64,000 bases of DNA from Cladocopium goreaui (Eukaryota; Sar; Dinophyceae; Suessiales; Symbiodiniaceae), in contig CAMXCT020006756.1 in NCBI GenBank assembly GCA_947184155.2, forward strand, positions 379,001 through 443,000. Reading direction: 5' to 3'. Under the pieces are notes generated by a model. That model had not been told where the DNA came from and searched no databases. It saw only the letters and a program-made list of their open reading frames with translations. The position numbers were made by a program, and so were the translations under genes. Numbering within the stretch: position 1 is the first letter of the stretch; each line of letters begins with the position of its first letter. Shown in pieces: positions 25,301 through 37,158 of the stretch.

Positions 25301-28300
25301 CTGGGTCGGAAATTGCAGGTCCAAAACCGGATCTCGACGCCAGAGCGAAAAAAAAGACGATTTTGAAGCACTTTTTAAAAGGATTTTTAAAAGGAAAATT
25401 ACTAGCGCCAAAATGGAGAAAATCTGCTGACAAATCACTGTCGCAGCCTTCATGCAGCCACTCCAATACGATTTACGAAGTCCAGCTGCAAAAAACAATA
25501 GTATTACGCATGCAGCCGCGGCACCAAGCAACCTTGACGCAGCCATTACAATGCGATCTGCAAAGACTGAGTTGCAAAGCACAATAGAACTACGCGCAAC
25601 TGGGTCGGAAATTGCAGCTCCAAAACCGGATCTCGACGCCAAAGCGAAAAAAAGACGATTTTGAAGCACTTTTTAAAAGGATTTTTAAAAGGAAAATTAC
25701 TAGCCCCAAAATGGAGAAAATCTGCTGACAAATCACTGTCGCAGCCTTCATGCAGCCACTCCAATACGATTTACGAAGTCCAGCTGCAAAAGACAATAGT
25801 ATTACGCATGCAGCCGTGGCAAGAAGCAACCTTGACGCAGCCATTACTATGCGATCTGCAGAGACTGAGTTGCAAAACACAATAGAACTACGCGCAACTG
25901 GGTCGGAAATTGTAGCTCCAAAACCGGATCTCGACGCCAGAGCGAAAAAAAAACGATTTTGAAGCACTTTTTAAAAGGATTTTTAGAAGGAAAATCACTA
26001 GCGCCAAAATGGAGAAAATCTGCTGACAAATCACTGTCGCAGCCTTCATGCAGCCACTCCAATACGATTTATGAAGTCCAGCTGCAAAAGACAATAGTAT
26101 TACGCATGCAGCCAAAAGAGGAAGCAACACTTGCAATCCCATTTACATTGCGGGAACGATCCTACAGTTGCAAAGCGCAATGGAATTCCATCGGCAACTC
26201 ATCCAGGAGCACCACTTGCAATCCCATTTACATTGCGGGAACGATCCTACAGTTGCAAATCACAATGGAATTTCATCGGCAACTCATCCAGGAGCACCAC
26301 TTGCAATCCCATTTACATTGCGGGAACGATCCTACAGTTGCAAATCACAATGGAATTCCATCAGCAACTCATCCACGCAGCAACCACTTGCAATCCCATT
26401 TACATTGCGGGAACGATCCTACAGTTGCAAATCACAAATGGAATTCTGTCGACCGCACATGCACGAAACACAGTTGAAACCCCATTTACAATGCGGAACC
26501 GATCCGACCATATCCGAACATGATCCGAACATGATCCGACCACACACGAGACCGTCTCGCACCCGTCGCACCGCAGAGGTAGATCATCGAGGTTCGGGGA
26601 CGGACTTTGTATGGAAAAACATAGGGTTTCGTGCATCTGCTATCTCTCAAAAACGCATTTCGTGCGAGACTTCCTCCAAAACTCCATCGGCAACTCCTCC
26701 ACCAGTACCACTTGCAATGCCATTTACAGTGAGGGAACGATCCTAGAGTTGCAAATCACAATGGACTTCCATCAGCAACTCATCCACCAGCACCACTTGC
26801 AACCCCATGTTGAAACCCCATTTACAATGCGGAACCGATCCGACCATGATCCGAACATATCCGAGCATGATCCGACCACACACGAGACCGTCTCGCACCC
26901 GTCGCACCGCCGAGGTAGATCATCGAGGTTCGGGGACGCACTTTGTATGGAAAAACATAGGGTTTCGTGCATCTGCTATCTCTCAAAAACGCATTTCGTG
27001 CGAGACTTCCTTCAAAACTCCATCGGCAACTCATCCAGCAGCACCACTTGCAATGCCATTTACAGTGAGGGAAACGATCCTAGAGTTTGCAATCACAATG
27101 ACTTCCATCGCAACTCATCCACCAGCACCACTTGCAACCCCATTTACAATGCGGGAACGATCCTACAGTTGCAAACCACAATGGAATTCTGTCGACCACA
27201 CATGCACGAAAAACATTTGAAACCCCATTTACAATGCGGAACCGATCCGACCATGATCCGAACATATCCGAGCATGATCCGACCACACACGAGACCGTCT
27301 CCGCACCCACACGAGACCGTCTCGCACCCGTCGCACAGCAGAGGTAGATCATCGAGGTTCGGGGACGACTTTGTATGGAAAAACATAGGCTTTCGTGCAT
27401 CTGCTATCTCTCAAAAACGCATTTCGTGCGAGACTTCCTTCAAAACTCCATCGGCAACTCCTCCACCAGCACCACTTGCAATGCCATTTGCAGTGAGGGA
27501 ACGATCCTAGAGTTTTAACTCTTTCTTTGACTAACTCTTTCCCTGACTAACTGTTTCTTTGACTAACTCTTTCCCTGACTAACTGTTTCTTTGCTAACCC
27601 TCACTAACTCTTTCTTTGACTAACTCTTTCCCTGACTATCTGTTTCTTTGACTAACTCTTTGTTTGACTAACTCTTTCTTGACTAACTCTTGACTAACTC
27701 TTTCTTTGACTAACTCTTTCCCTCACTAACTCTTTCTTTGACTAACTCTTTCCCTGACTAACTGTTTCTTTGACTAACTCTTTGTTTGACTAACTCTTTC
27801 TTTGACTAACTCTTCCCCTGACTAACTCTTTGCTACTACTAACTCTTTCTTTGACTAACTCTTTCCCTGACTAACTGTTTCTTTGACTAACTCTTTCTTT
27901 GACTAACTCTTTCCTAACTCTTTCCCTGACTAACTCTTTCTTTGACTAACTCTTTCCCTGACTAACTGTTTCTTTGACTAACTCTTTCTTTGACTAACTC
28001 TTTCTTTGACTAACTCTTTCCTTGACTAACTCTTTCTTTGACTAACTCTTTCCCTGACTAACTGTTTCTTTGACTAACTCTTTCTTTGACTAACTCTTTC
28101 TTTAACTAACTCTTTCCCTGACTAACTGTTTCTTTGACTAACTCTTTCTTTGACTAACTGTTTCTTTGCTAACTCTTTCCCTCACTAACTCTTTCTTTGA
28201 CTAACTCTTTCCCTGACTAACTGTTTCTTTGACTACCTCTTTGTTTGACTAACTCTTTCCCTCACTAACTCTTTCTTTGACTAACTCTTTCCCTGACATT

Positions 28301-29518
28301 CCTAAAAGTCCGTAACACGGAAGTTTCTCCCCCTAAACTTCCTTTGATTATATTCTGATAGGATAGGGTACAGTACTTGTGCCAATCATGGACATGTAAT
28401 GATCAGCTTGGCACTCTCAAGAACGCTATGACTACTGTCAGGCCTGGCGCCGCCGTGAGGGAGTCTTCGTATACTTCGAGGACAATGCCGGGGTCATCGT
28501 CAACGACAAGGGTGAGATGAAACTTGGATGATTTAGTAACAGTTAGTTGTGAGCCAACGCCATGGTGCCATGAATGGTGCGCCATAGTGCTATGGATCCA
28601 ATGGATGGTGCCATGGAGGATGCATTGGCCACTTAGTTCTATTTGATGGTGCTTTGTTTCTGGAAAACAAATGTTCAGCTCTGAAGGAGAGTTTCAAGGG
28701 GCTTCCCACTTTTTGCAGTTTAAGTTGGGGGGTGCTGTAGGATGTAGTCAAGTTAATCCACGTTTTCAGCTGCAAGCAGCCATGAATGCAATATTCCAAA
28801 ATGGTTTTGAACACGGCCGCTCTGTTAATACAACCTGCAGAGAACCTCCAGGTCAATTCTCTGCATGGAAAGTGGATTTGAGTTCATCACAATCACAATC
28901 ACAGACGACACACACACACACACGTAAGTGCCTCAGATAGGTTTGTTAGTGCTTGTGAGGGTCAGGGTATCCAGTGCCGCTTTTGACAGATGATGTGAGT
29001 GAACCAGTGTCTTCACCCTTTTCTTGATTTTCCCCTCAGCTGATCCTAAGTGGGCCCCCAAAATAAACAGATCCGATACTTGGCCCTTGTGCCTGGGTGG
29101 ATATTTGATGCAGTGGCAAAACTGTACACCATCATGTTCTCCATAAAACAATGTAATTTCACATGTCTGGATTAGTCCAGAGGGGACTGATGCTTGCAGT
29201 TTTTAATCCGCTTGGAGCTTGGCTCAGGAAGGGTTCGGCAATTCAGGGCCCTGTGGCCAAGGAGAGGGGCGGATGAGTGGTTCAGACCATGCCTAAATGA
29301 CCTAGAACATTGGAAAATTGCAACAAAGTCTCGGGAATGACGTAGAAACTAGCTTGAAATGCAAGCCCTCAAGACTAAACAAATGGCTTTGGACAATAGG
29401 CAAACAATTTCCAACTCACGTCTTGGCATGCTATTTTTAGCTTGTTTTCCTTGTGAGCCCGAAGGAGTGCGCAGAGCTTTGGCCCAAGATCGCATCTTGC
29501 GCACCTGCCATTTGCTGA
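22342..29518 (+). CDS. RPL23: 60S ribosomal protein L23 (uL14), seven exons
   Basis: Core 60S protein of the uL14 family, which lies at the subunit interface near the factor-binding site. Exons: 22342-22354 (tentative start), 22781-22850, 23233-23286, 23564-23663, 28442-28518, 29228-29261, 29465-29518. They join in frame to 133 residues plus TGA; the family is usually about 140. Diagnostic stretches appear in family order: [103 protein letters not shown]. Donors are GT, GT, GA, GC, GA, GA; acceptors are all AG|G. No frame break is seen, so the gene looks functional. The start exon (MKKGR) is the weakest part: it fits the phase and the basic N-terminus, but the Gly/Ser-rich segment usual before KxRI/M is missing. 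Confidence 0.9.
22925..22956. repeat. Small hairpin, partial MITE relative
   Basis: TTGGAGGT and ACCTCCAA are exact inverted 8-mers. The right part, read on the minus strand, contains TGGAGGTTTCCTAAAATTGG, nearly identical to the left arm at 36017. Confidence 0.65.
23903..24553. repeat. 7-bp minisatellite (CACTTCA/CACTCCA)n in RPL23 intron 4
   Basis: Over 90 imperfect heptamers (CACTTCA, CACTCCA, AACTTCA, CAGTCCA), interrupted several times by CTGCTTCCTTCACA, so a longer superunit of roughly 80-130 bp is also visible. The large Ser/His/Thr frames here follow from the repeat and are not genes. Confidence 0.95.
24630..24800. repeat. Degenerate GTCA/GTCACA-rich block
   Basis: Loose repeats of the type GTCACAGTAGTCATGGTCA between the two heptamer blocks. 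Confidence 0.6.
24838..24985. repeat. Second block of the 7-bp minisatellite
   Basis: The same CACTTCA/CACTCCA heptamers resume, with CTGCTTCCTTCACACT interruptions. Confidence 0.9.
25014..26125. repeat. ~299-bp tandem repeat, 3.7 copies
   Basis: CCAAAACCGGATCTCGACGC starts at 25022, 25321, 25620 and 25918. Each unit contains CACTTTTTAAAAGGATTTTT, ACAAATCACTGTCGCAGCC and a TACGCATGCAGCC box. Copies are highly similar. Open frames that repeat in step with the unit are by-products. Confidence 0.95.
26127..26460. repeat. ~85-bp tandem repeat, four copies
   Basis: TTGCAATCCCATTTACATTG starts at 26131, 26216, 26301 and 26388. Each unit ends with a CAACTCATCCAGGAGCACCA-like box. Confidence 0.95.
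26461..27512. repeat. ~340-410-bp tandem repeat, three copies, built on the 85-bp unit
   Basis: Copies restart with GAAACCCCATTTACAATGCG near 26475, 26813 and 27219. Each has the unit GATCCGACCA..ACACGAGACCGTCTCGCACC, ATCATCGAGGTTCGGGGACG and CATTTCGTGCGAGACTTCC, then a variant of the 85-bp repeat. The array therefore looks like the 85-bp unit with a block inserted and amplified. Confidence 0.9.
27513..28298. repeat. 16-bp minisatellite (GACTAACTCTTTCTTT)n
   Basis: About 48 units alternating GACTAACTCTTTCTTT, GACTAACTCTTTCCCT and GACTAACTGTTTCTTT, with a few shortened units. It ends about 145 bp before the exon that starts at 28442. Confidence 0.95.
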
Positions 29519-29552
29519 GAATGCTGAGAGCCAGTGGAGCTGTTGGGCAAAG

Positions 29553-31588
29553 ATGGCACGGCGTAGGAAAAGTGGCGGTGTTGGGTCGGAGGTGACGAAG
29601 TGAGGATAGCTGGGGATGACTGAGGGCCAATACAAAATATCTGGAGTAAATTACAGTAGTGGAAAGGGAATAGATGAAGTCACAACATAGATAGTCAGTC
29701 TATTCTGTGCATTTCTTTGACGTGAGTACTTTGGCGCCGGGGTGCAAGTGGTGAAATGACCGATGCCCACGAAACGACACTGAACGGGATCCAGAGGCTC
29801 CTAGTTTGTTGTCTTTGAGGACCTTTCAGTGGTGCAGTGCCAACTCCCAAGTGGGTACAATTGGGACTCTGTGCTCAGCTGGGTGCCAAGGAATCTATTG
29901 CCAGGCACAGCTCTTGGAATTCTTGGTGTCTTGGATGAAGATGGAGGGAAGAACTGAGTGTCAGAGAGCATTTGGCTGGCAGGACAGGAGTTCCATGTCA
30001 TCTCTAATCTCTATGGGTGGCTCATGGTGAATCATCATATTATTAAAGAACTCACAAATGTGTCAAAGGTGCATGCAATTGATTGCTTTTGCCAGATGGG
30101 CTGACATCACCAAACATCCCCTTTCGTGTGACTGCAGCAGCTGCTGGTGACAAATACAGTACACAATCTTACTGGCAGCTGCCATCTTCAGAGCTGCTGA
30201 ACGTTAGGGGATGAAACGGCACCAGGTACTACAATTTTAGAAACCCCGAAAGAAAAGGGAAAAGAACCCTGCTCAAACTATTTCCGCCGTCCATCTTGTG
30301 TACAATGGATCCGGACTGGTACCCACCCTCAACTGGTGCAGCAACTAGTTGATGGCCGAGGCATTTCTGCAGCTACGTCGGGCCCATCCCAAGTTACCAC
30401 GGCCCTTCCGAGTTCCGTGCGGTTCCCAGTGGTTCCCAGTGGTTCCCAGTGGTTCCCAGCATCCTTTGATGGGATCATCCCCTACCTGAGGTTGACGTCC
30501 CTCAGCAGCTGCATTGCCATGCTTTTCTTGCCCATTGTGCTGCCTGGCGAAGCTGCGGTGTCCAGGAAATCCAGGGCACAATTTGAATCTGTAGAGGGAC
30601 GGTGACCAAAAATGGGGCACGGATGGGTCCATAGATTTGGCCATGATTCAAAACCACACAAAGAAATTGCTTCGGATTCTTCTTTTGGGCCCTCATTCCA
30701 CGGACACGCCCAAGTCCACAAAAAGCAATGACCAACGCCGAGTAGGGGAACAGCTCGACCTCATTGGTCAAAATGCAACCCAATAAGTAGTGGCTTTGGG
30801 TCCCCATGGTGGGCTATGCTGCCATGATTTCATTTCCTGAATTCCAGAAAGAGGAGTCGTGGACATTGCCTGTGGAAAGGATAGAAACACCAACATCATT
30901 GGGTTCTTGCCGCAAATCCACCAATCCTCTGGTTTCCGTGGCATCCGAGGTGGGATCTGAGTATAGGCTATACGGGCTATACGGTACTATACGGGTAAAA
31001 TATGGTAAAATTAAGCCACGATTGAGCCTATATACAATCTAGAACATGGCTCATCTGAGGTTTTGCTTCGTGCTATTAGCATTGCCTTTCATCCGGGGCG
31101 ACTGGCGGCAGATGACTTGCCTCATTGCCGCTCCCGTGCCTCTGGCAGATGGGGGAGATGAGATGGTATATCAAGGCAAGTTGCCAAGTCAACATTCTGT
31201 TCCGGATTCTTTCTGTGCAAAAAGGCTGCCCATATTTCCAATTAATTATATATGTATTATATATGCCCTTATATATGTGTTGTATAGATCATTTGTTTTC
31301 CTTTGAATCTGGTTTTGCTGCATAACGGTTGCAATTGTTTCAGCACGCAATTCCGCAAAGTTGTGACTTCAGATTGGGAGACACACATGGAAGAATTGTT
31401 GTGTCCCTCTAAAACTAGGCAGTTAATGATCATTTGGGAGTATACTAACCACTACAATTTCTAGACAAACCCACCTTGGACTCGCAGGTGCTGGGGGTTG
31501 GTCTTCATGGGCTTCTGGCTGTGTGCCGTCGTCGCGGTTGGCTCACCTTTGCACGTAGCTTGGATCGATTCGAAGAGAAAATCTATAG
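29553..31588 (+). CDS. 5' part of an unknown multi-exon gene with a CDCSSC motif
   Basis: It starts 34 bp after the RPL23 stop with ATG (MARRRKSGGVGSEVTK). A phase-consistent chain follows: 29553-29599 (GT), 30096-30146 (WADITKHPLSCDCSSCW; GT), 30226-30335 (includes LLKLFPPSILCTMDPDWYPP; GT), 30848-30949 (ERGVVDIACGKDRNTNIIGF and more; G|GT), then tentatively 31149-31175 (DGGDEMVYQ; GC) and 31465-31588 (includes LGVGLHGLLAVCRRRGWLTF). The CDCSSC cluster could bind metal. I do not recognise the family. The gene probably continues to the right, possibly as far as the stop at 53666, but the links are not resolved. The reading frames are supported by splice phase only, not by homology. Confidence 0.45.
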
Positions 31589-33186
31589 GAAAATGACTGG
31601 CTGGTCTCCCAATTTGGTCAGGAGTTCCCGCAGATTTCCTTGAAATCCTGAAATACCAATTCGCTGCAAAACACTGGATCTCACACAAATTAGTGTATCG
31701 AATGGAGAACGAATGGGGGAGAACCCAGGTGATTTTGGGACTAAATACTTCCATGTCTGACATGGCGTTTCGGTAGTGCAATCCGTGTTTCTTTATGTAT
31801 GACCGTATGACTTACAGTACCCATACGTTCGATTTTGTGGCAAGTACGAAAGCATAAGCATGAAGCAACAGCAGTAGAGCACATGATATTCCCACTGGCT
31901 TGCCACGGTGTCCGATCATATATATATATATAATTATATTTGTTTAATTTATATTATATATATATACATATATTTGAGTGAAGAATCTTTGCTCCAGCAA
32001 CTATCGAAGGTGGAATCTGAGTTATGTATGATTCCCTGGTGTCCTTCTTCATGACTGACTCTGGTCATTGAACATGGGGCAAAGTCTGGTTCTCTCTGGT
32101 GTTTCTCCCTGTTGTGAGCATTGGTAGGAGTTTCCCCATTGCACAGTGGAATGGGATTTGAATTAAGCAGTATGGATCAATATGGTGTCATCGTATGAAA
32201 CGGTCAATAAAAATAAGAACAGTATATAATCAAAGGATATCAAAGGAAGTTTAGTTTGAAAACTTCCGAGTTACGGACGATGGTCATGGTTAGCATTCAT
32301 ACCGTCATGTCAACCACATCATCATGTCAACCACCTAAGTAGTTGGGAAGTGTAACAGTTCGGAAGCGTGCGAATTCACGGGTGAAAGCACTCTCGGGCG
32401 CGAAACCCTGCGTTTTTAATGTGGCTTCTGGGGTCGCCGAAGTAGGGTATCTGTTTCCGCGGTTGCGGGCCTCGATTGGGGAAATTTGTTGACAAAAGGT
32501 GCGCAGCACTGTAGCGAGAGCTCGATTTGCACTTCAAAACGTTAACAACTGGCGGTGTCGGCGCACTTTGGTAAGACGAGGTCAGAAAAAAGTGTACGAG
32601 ACTGTAGCGAGAGCTCGGTTTCACGAAAAAATCGTAAAGAAAGGCAATGCACTGAGTATTGTAGCATGGAGTCCTCCCCGATTATGCGGGTTTGCAGCTG
32701 GCTATGACAAAACGCATTGGCACGGCTGCGCGCAGCAAAGCGTTCAGATCATTCAGTGATGCCGCGGCGCTCCTGGCAAGCGGGATTGCAGCTGGAGGTT
32801 GCTAAACGCAAGTGTAACAGCCACGCGAATTGAAGAATTGGGTTGCAGAAGCTATACAGAAGCGCTAGCTCAGAGGCAGCTCGCTAGCAGGTTCAGAGAA
32901 GTGAAGAAGTGGCCCAGATAATAGGCTGCTCAAAGAAGAAGTAGCTGAGACAAGAGGTCCATGCCTCCAGGCAGATGATCGCATTTCACCTTGTATTCCT
33001 TCATTTTGTTCAGCTTCATACCTTGCAGTTGGCCTGGGCTGAAGTGCCTTGATCTCTAGTTCACCGGGCGCCTCTGTGAAGCGATCAGATAGACAGGTAC
33101 GCCCAGCGAGGGGAGAGAGAGAGAGAGGTACCTCAGCGAAGAGGTTGCTCAGTGAAGAAGTAGCTCAACAAAGAAGTAGCTCACTC
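31589..33186. other. Likely intron, mostly featureless
   Basis: Contains an AT microsatellite at 31918-31970, two copies of ACTGTAGCGAGAGCTCG (from about 32508 and 32602), and GAAGAAGTAGCTCA-type imperfect repeats at 32860-33186 leading into the 9-bp array. No supported exon. Confidence 0.45.
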
Positions 33187-34545
33187 CTCCTTCCATCTAT
33201 CTATCCATCCATCCATCCATCCATTCATGCATTCATTCATTCATTCATTCATTCATTCAATTCATTCATTTCATTCATTTCATTCATTTCATTCATTTCA
33301 TTCATTTCATTCATTTCATTCATTTCATTCATTTCATTCATTTCATTCATTTCATTCATTTCATCATTTCATTCATCATTCATTTCATTCATTTCATTCA
33401 TTTCATTCATCATTCATTCATTCATTTCATTCATTTCATTCATTCATTCATCATTCATCATTCATTCATCATCATTCATCTCATTCATCTCATTCATCTC
33501 ATTCATCTCATTCATCTCATTCATCTCATTCATCTCATTCATCTGCGTTCATTGCATTCATTGCATTCATTGCATTCATCTCATTCATTGCATTCATTGC
33601 ATTCATTGCATTCATTGCATTCATTGCATTCATTTCATTCATCTCATTCATTGCATTCATTGCATTCATTGCATTCATTGCATTCATTGCATTCATTTCA
33701 TGCATTCATTGCATTCATTGCATTCATTGCATTCATTGCATTCATTGCATTCATTGCATTCATTGCATTCATTGCATTCATTGCATTCATTGCATTCATT
33801 TCATTCATTCATTGCATTCATTGCATTCATTCATTCATTTCATTCATTTCATTCATTTCATTCATTTCATTCTCATTCATTCATTCATTCATTCATTGAT
33901 TCATTCATTCATTCATTCATTCATTTCATTCTTTCATTCATTCATTCGTTCATTCATTTCATTCATTTCATTCATTTCATTCATTTCATTCATTTCATTC
34001 ATTTCATTCATTTCATTCATTCATTCATTCATTCATTTCATTCATTTCATTCATTCATTTCATGCATTTCATTCATTCATTCATTCATTCATTTCATTCA
34101 TTTCATTCATTTCATTCATTTCATTCATTTCATTCATTTCATTCATTTCATTCATTTCATTCATTTCATTCATTTCATTCATTTCTTTCATTTCATTCAT
34201 TTCATTCATTTCATTCATTTCATTCATTTCATTCATTTCATTCATTTCATTCATTGCATTCATTTCATTCAATTCATTCATTTCATTCATTTCATTCATT
34301 TCATTCATTTCATTCATTTCATTCATTTCATTCATTTCATTCATTTCATTCATTTCATTCATTTCATTCATTTCATTCATTTCATTCAGTCCATTCAGTC
34401 CATTCATTTCATTCATTCCATTCATTTCATTCATTCCATTCATTCCATTCATTTCATTCATTCCATTCATTCATTCATTCCATTCATTCCATTCATTCCA
34501 TCATTCCTTCATTCATTCATTCATTCATTCATTCATATTGTCATT
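33187..34545. repeat. 9-bp minisatellite (TTTCATTCA)n, 1.36 kb
   Basis: It begins as CCAT/CATT tetramers, then runs mainly as a 9-bp unit TTTCATTCA, with blocks of the variants ATCTCATTC (33478-33545) and TTGCATTCA (33549-33830) and short reversions to (ATTC)n. The 515- and 453-codon frames across it are products of the period. Confidence 0.97.
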
Positions 34546-35561
34546 TTCATTTCTATTTTATTTGTTCATTCATTCACTGACTCGTTGATTCATTGATTCA
34601 TCGTCTGACTATTTCACATTCACATGGTTCATTGATTCATTGGTTCATCCGGTCAGTTGTGCATGGATTCTTTCACGTCATTTCATTCGCATCTCAACCC
34701 CATTTGCTCATTCCTTGATGCACGCCACGACGTCAACAATTCATTACTTCTGCATCTCAAAAACGTTCCTATAGGCCAGGAGTTTTCGTATATAGTTATT
34801 GCAAATTGTCGAAACTTTCGCCGCGGCATGGGCTGGGTATTTGGTATGAACGTTTGGAGATGCTAAATAGATGACTGACTTATAATAATTAATAAATAAA
34901 TAAAGATATATATATACATACATATATTCAATTAACATCAATTAACCCATTTGGGATCCACCAAAGGGGCAACTCCGATCTTGCAACTGCTGAGGTGATC
35001 CACCCAGAGGTGTGGAGGAACTGTTGGCAATGCAAACTCCTATGACGGGATGTCATCATCACGAGGCACGGGCCACGGTATCCTCATAACTCAAAATGAT
35101 TATGGATTGTATGCACATGCATCTGAACACATCCATGAAACATATAGACATTTTTAGTAATTATAGACAATCACCATCAATCAACGGTTCTCTTGGCGCA
35201 GTTCTGAGATGTTCAGAGTATGTCCCTCATATTTCTGTGAAGGTAGGGGCCATTTTGTTGGGACCACGGGTGAAGATTCATGCTGGGGTTCCGATCCTGA
35301 AATGTTTCCAAGGCACAGTCTTATCAGTCTTGGATTTGCACCATTCACGATTCGTGTTCAACAAGAAACCACAAATCTGCCCATTTTTTACGCAGTCAAC
35401 AAAGCATCATTTTTTTGGGATTAATAAAGGTGGACGGTAAATTATTGGATGTAACTGCATTTCCAAAAATGATAAATCATCACAGTTTCTTTCTTAACCG
35501 GCATTGCAAGTTGGACCAAAGGGGCCCTGAAAACCTCACCAGGTGGCAGGGTTCTTTCCAG
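34546..35561. other. Probable intron, one weak exon candidate
   Basis: 35000-35060 (after CTGAG) is open and could encode VIHPEVWRNCWQCKLL or an equally open alternative frame. The rest is AT-rich with no pattern. Confidence 0.3.
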
Positions 35562-35654
35562 AACCTTTCGACCTACCTGCTGCGGCAGAAGAGCCAGAAC
35601 ATCTGTGAGGGGCGGGAGATTCAGCAGCCCTGTGACTTTCCTTGCCATTCTTAA
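35562..35654 (+). CDS. Candidate exon, unknown gene
   Basis: Follows TTTCCAG. Reads NLSTYLLRQKSQNICEGREI and ends at TAA 35652 unless spliced earlier. Base composition is richer in GC than its flanks. No family recognised. Confidence 0.35.
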   Translation, partial: NLSTYLLRQKSQNICEGREIQQPCDFPCHS

Positions 35655-35900
35655 AGTTTTGGATGGTTTAATTATGTTTAATTATTCCTTACTATTCATT
35701 ATATTCATTACTGCGCTGGAAATTTGAACCATTTTTGGGGGGGCAAACTCAATGAATCTAAATTATCGACCGCTCCCTCTCGAATCTTCGTATCTCGTTT
35801 ATTCCGCGAAAATGAACTGTTATAAATAGTGAATTCTAACATTTCTCAAATGGGTGAACACCGCAAGAATGGTTATTGTTTGTTCCCCAACGATTTGCAG

Positions 35901-35970
35901 TTGGTTGTACCACCCGTCGATGGCGCAAAGATGGTGGCAAAGCCGGCCACCCTGCCGTCGCAGCGTGCAG
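35901..35970 (+). CDS. Candidate exon, unknown gene
   Basis: Between TTTGCAG and a GTGAAA donor. Reads LVVPPVDGAKMVAKPATLPS then QRA. Length 70, so it leaves phase 1. Confidence 0.4.
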
Positions 35971-36013
35971 GTGAAAAGGAGGAATTTTGGAGAATGGAAT
36001 GATTTTGAATGGG

Positions 36014-36127
36014 TATATGGAGGTTTCCTAAAATGGGGGCACCCCCAAATCATCCAAATTAGACCATTTTGGTATTGAAACCCATTGTTTTGGGGATAAT
36101 TGTCCCATTTTAGGAAAGCCACCCTAT
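36014..36127. mobile_element. Hairpin MITE, ~114 bp
   Basis: The left arm, with GGTTTCCTAAAATGGGGGCA, pairs with the right arm TCCCATTTTAGGAAAGCC. Its left arm is nearly identical to the small hairpin at 22925-22956. Confidence 0.75.
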
Positions 36128-36577
36128 AGTAAAACCATGTGATGCCGGTTCTTTTAATCCGTTGGTTCAATTTATTGACCCAGACATATCCATATTGCAT
36201 CCTAATTCGATCTAATTCGTCTTGATTGACAGGAATCAAATCTGGTGAGTTAGTAGGAACAGCACTGCATTTCTTTTGCTCAACACATCCCGGAAACCAG
36301 CAAGCATTGCACATCAGCAAGGCAAAGACTGGCACATGGCAGGGTGATGATATTCATTCACATCCTATCCTGGCAGGGTGTGAATAGTGGGGTGCCTGTT
36401 GCGTACCCAGAAAATCTAAATCGTTTAAGTAGGATCATATCAGATCACAGTGTCCCTAGTTACTTGATATTTTCATATATTTTCTGTACCCATTTTGCAT
36501 CTTTTTTGCCAGGAAAACCTAGCTGTATCTTCCTGTGCCCAGCAACATAGATCCCACCTGGATCCGAGTGCCGACAG

Positions 36578-36653
36578 GTTTGAAATTGGCTGCAAGGTTT
36601 GCCTTACCGAAGGCACCTTCCGGGACATCAGCGAAGGGTTTCAGACCAAACCG
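36578..36653 (+). CDS. Candidate exon, frame ambiguous
   Basis: After GACAG. One frame reads FEIGCKVCLTEGTFRDISEG, another reads LKLAARFALPKAPSGTSAKG. Both lack stops, so only the presence of coding-like sequence is claimed. Confidence 0.3.
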
Positions 36654-37109
36654 GATCAATCCCTGCCATGTCCATCACACCTACCCAGTTGAATTGCTTT
36701 CATGCTTACTTTGAGGGGAAATACATCTTGCAATCATCGCAATCCCCTATGTGTATATATATATATATATATTTGGCATGATCTATGTTGCTTGGGTGGA
36801 TGGTAAGTCTCGTTTTAGGGTCCCCTGAGGAACACCGCTTGTACCCCAGAATTACCGGGCATCGTATGGAACTGAGTTAGGTTCTCTTGATGCGGCCCAT
36901 AATAGTTGGGCTGGTCCAAAAAAGGGGGATACAACCAAAATGACCCTTTCAATGGGAACATAATCATTTGCCATGAGATTCTTGAGATTCTGGGTTACCC
37001 TATGGCCCTATGTTCGGACAAACTCGGTTATTGCTTGGGTATGCCTGGGTATAGCTATGTTCCAGTGGCCATGACATCACCTTCAGCCCCCTGGGTATGG
37101 CTCTTGCAG

Positions 37110-37158
37110 CGGCACCCAGATGGTGAAGCAGCTCAACGAGATCTTGCTTGGCATCGAG
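37110..37158 (+). CDS. Candidate exon, unknown gene
   Basis: Between CTTGCAG and a GTGGGA donor. Reads GTQMVKQLNEILLGIE. The spacing of Gly, Lys, Asn and Leu resembles the substrate-side helix of beta-hydroxyacid dehydrogenases (GxxxxKxxNxxLxxI), but no Rossmann exon was found nearby, so this is only a hint. Confidence 0.4.

Noticed and set aside
31046-31306. ATG frame with a signal-peptide-like start (MAHLRFCFVLLALPFIRG)
   Set aside because: A phase-consistent chain runs through the region using another frame (31149-31175, 31465-31588). Without transcript support a separate secreted protein is less likely, though not excluded.
33049-34596. 515-codon and 453-codon His/Ser/Phe/Ile-rich frames
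   Set aside because: Direct translation of a 9-bp array, which cannot create stops once open.
35820-36335. 171-codon minus-strand frame
   Set aside because: It crosses the hairpin MITE at 36014-36127 and shows no conserved motif.
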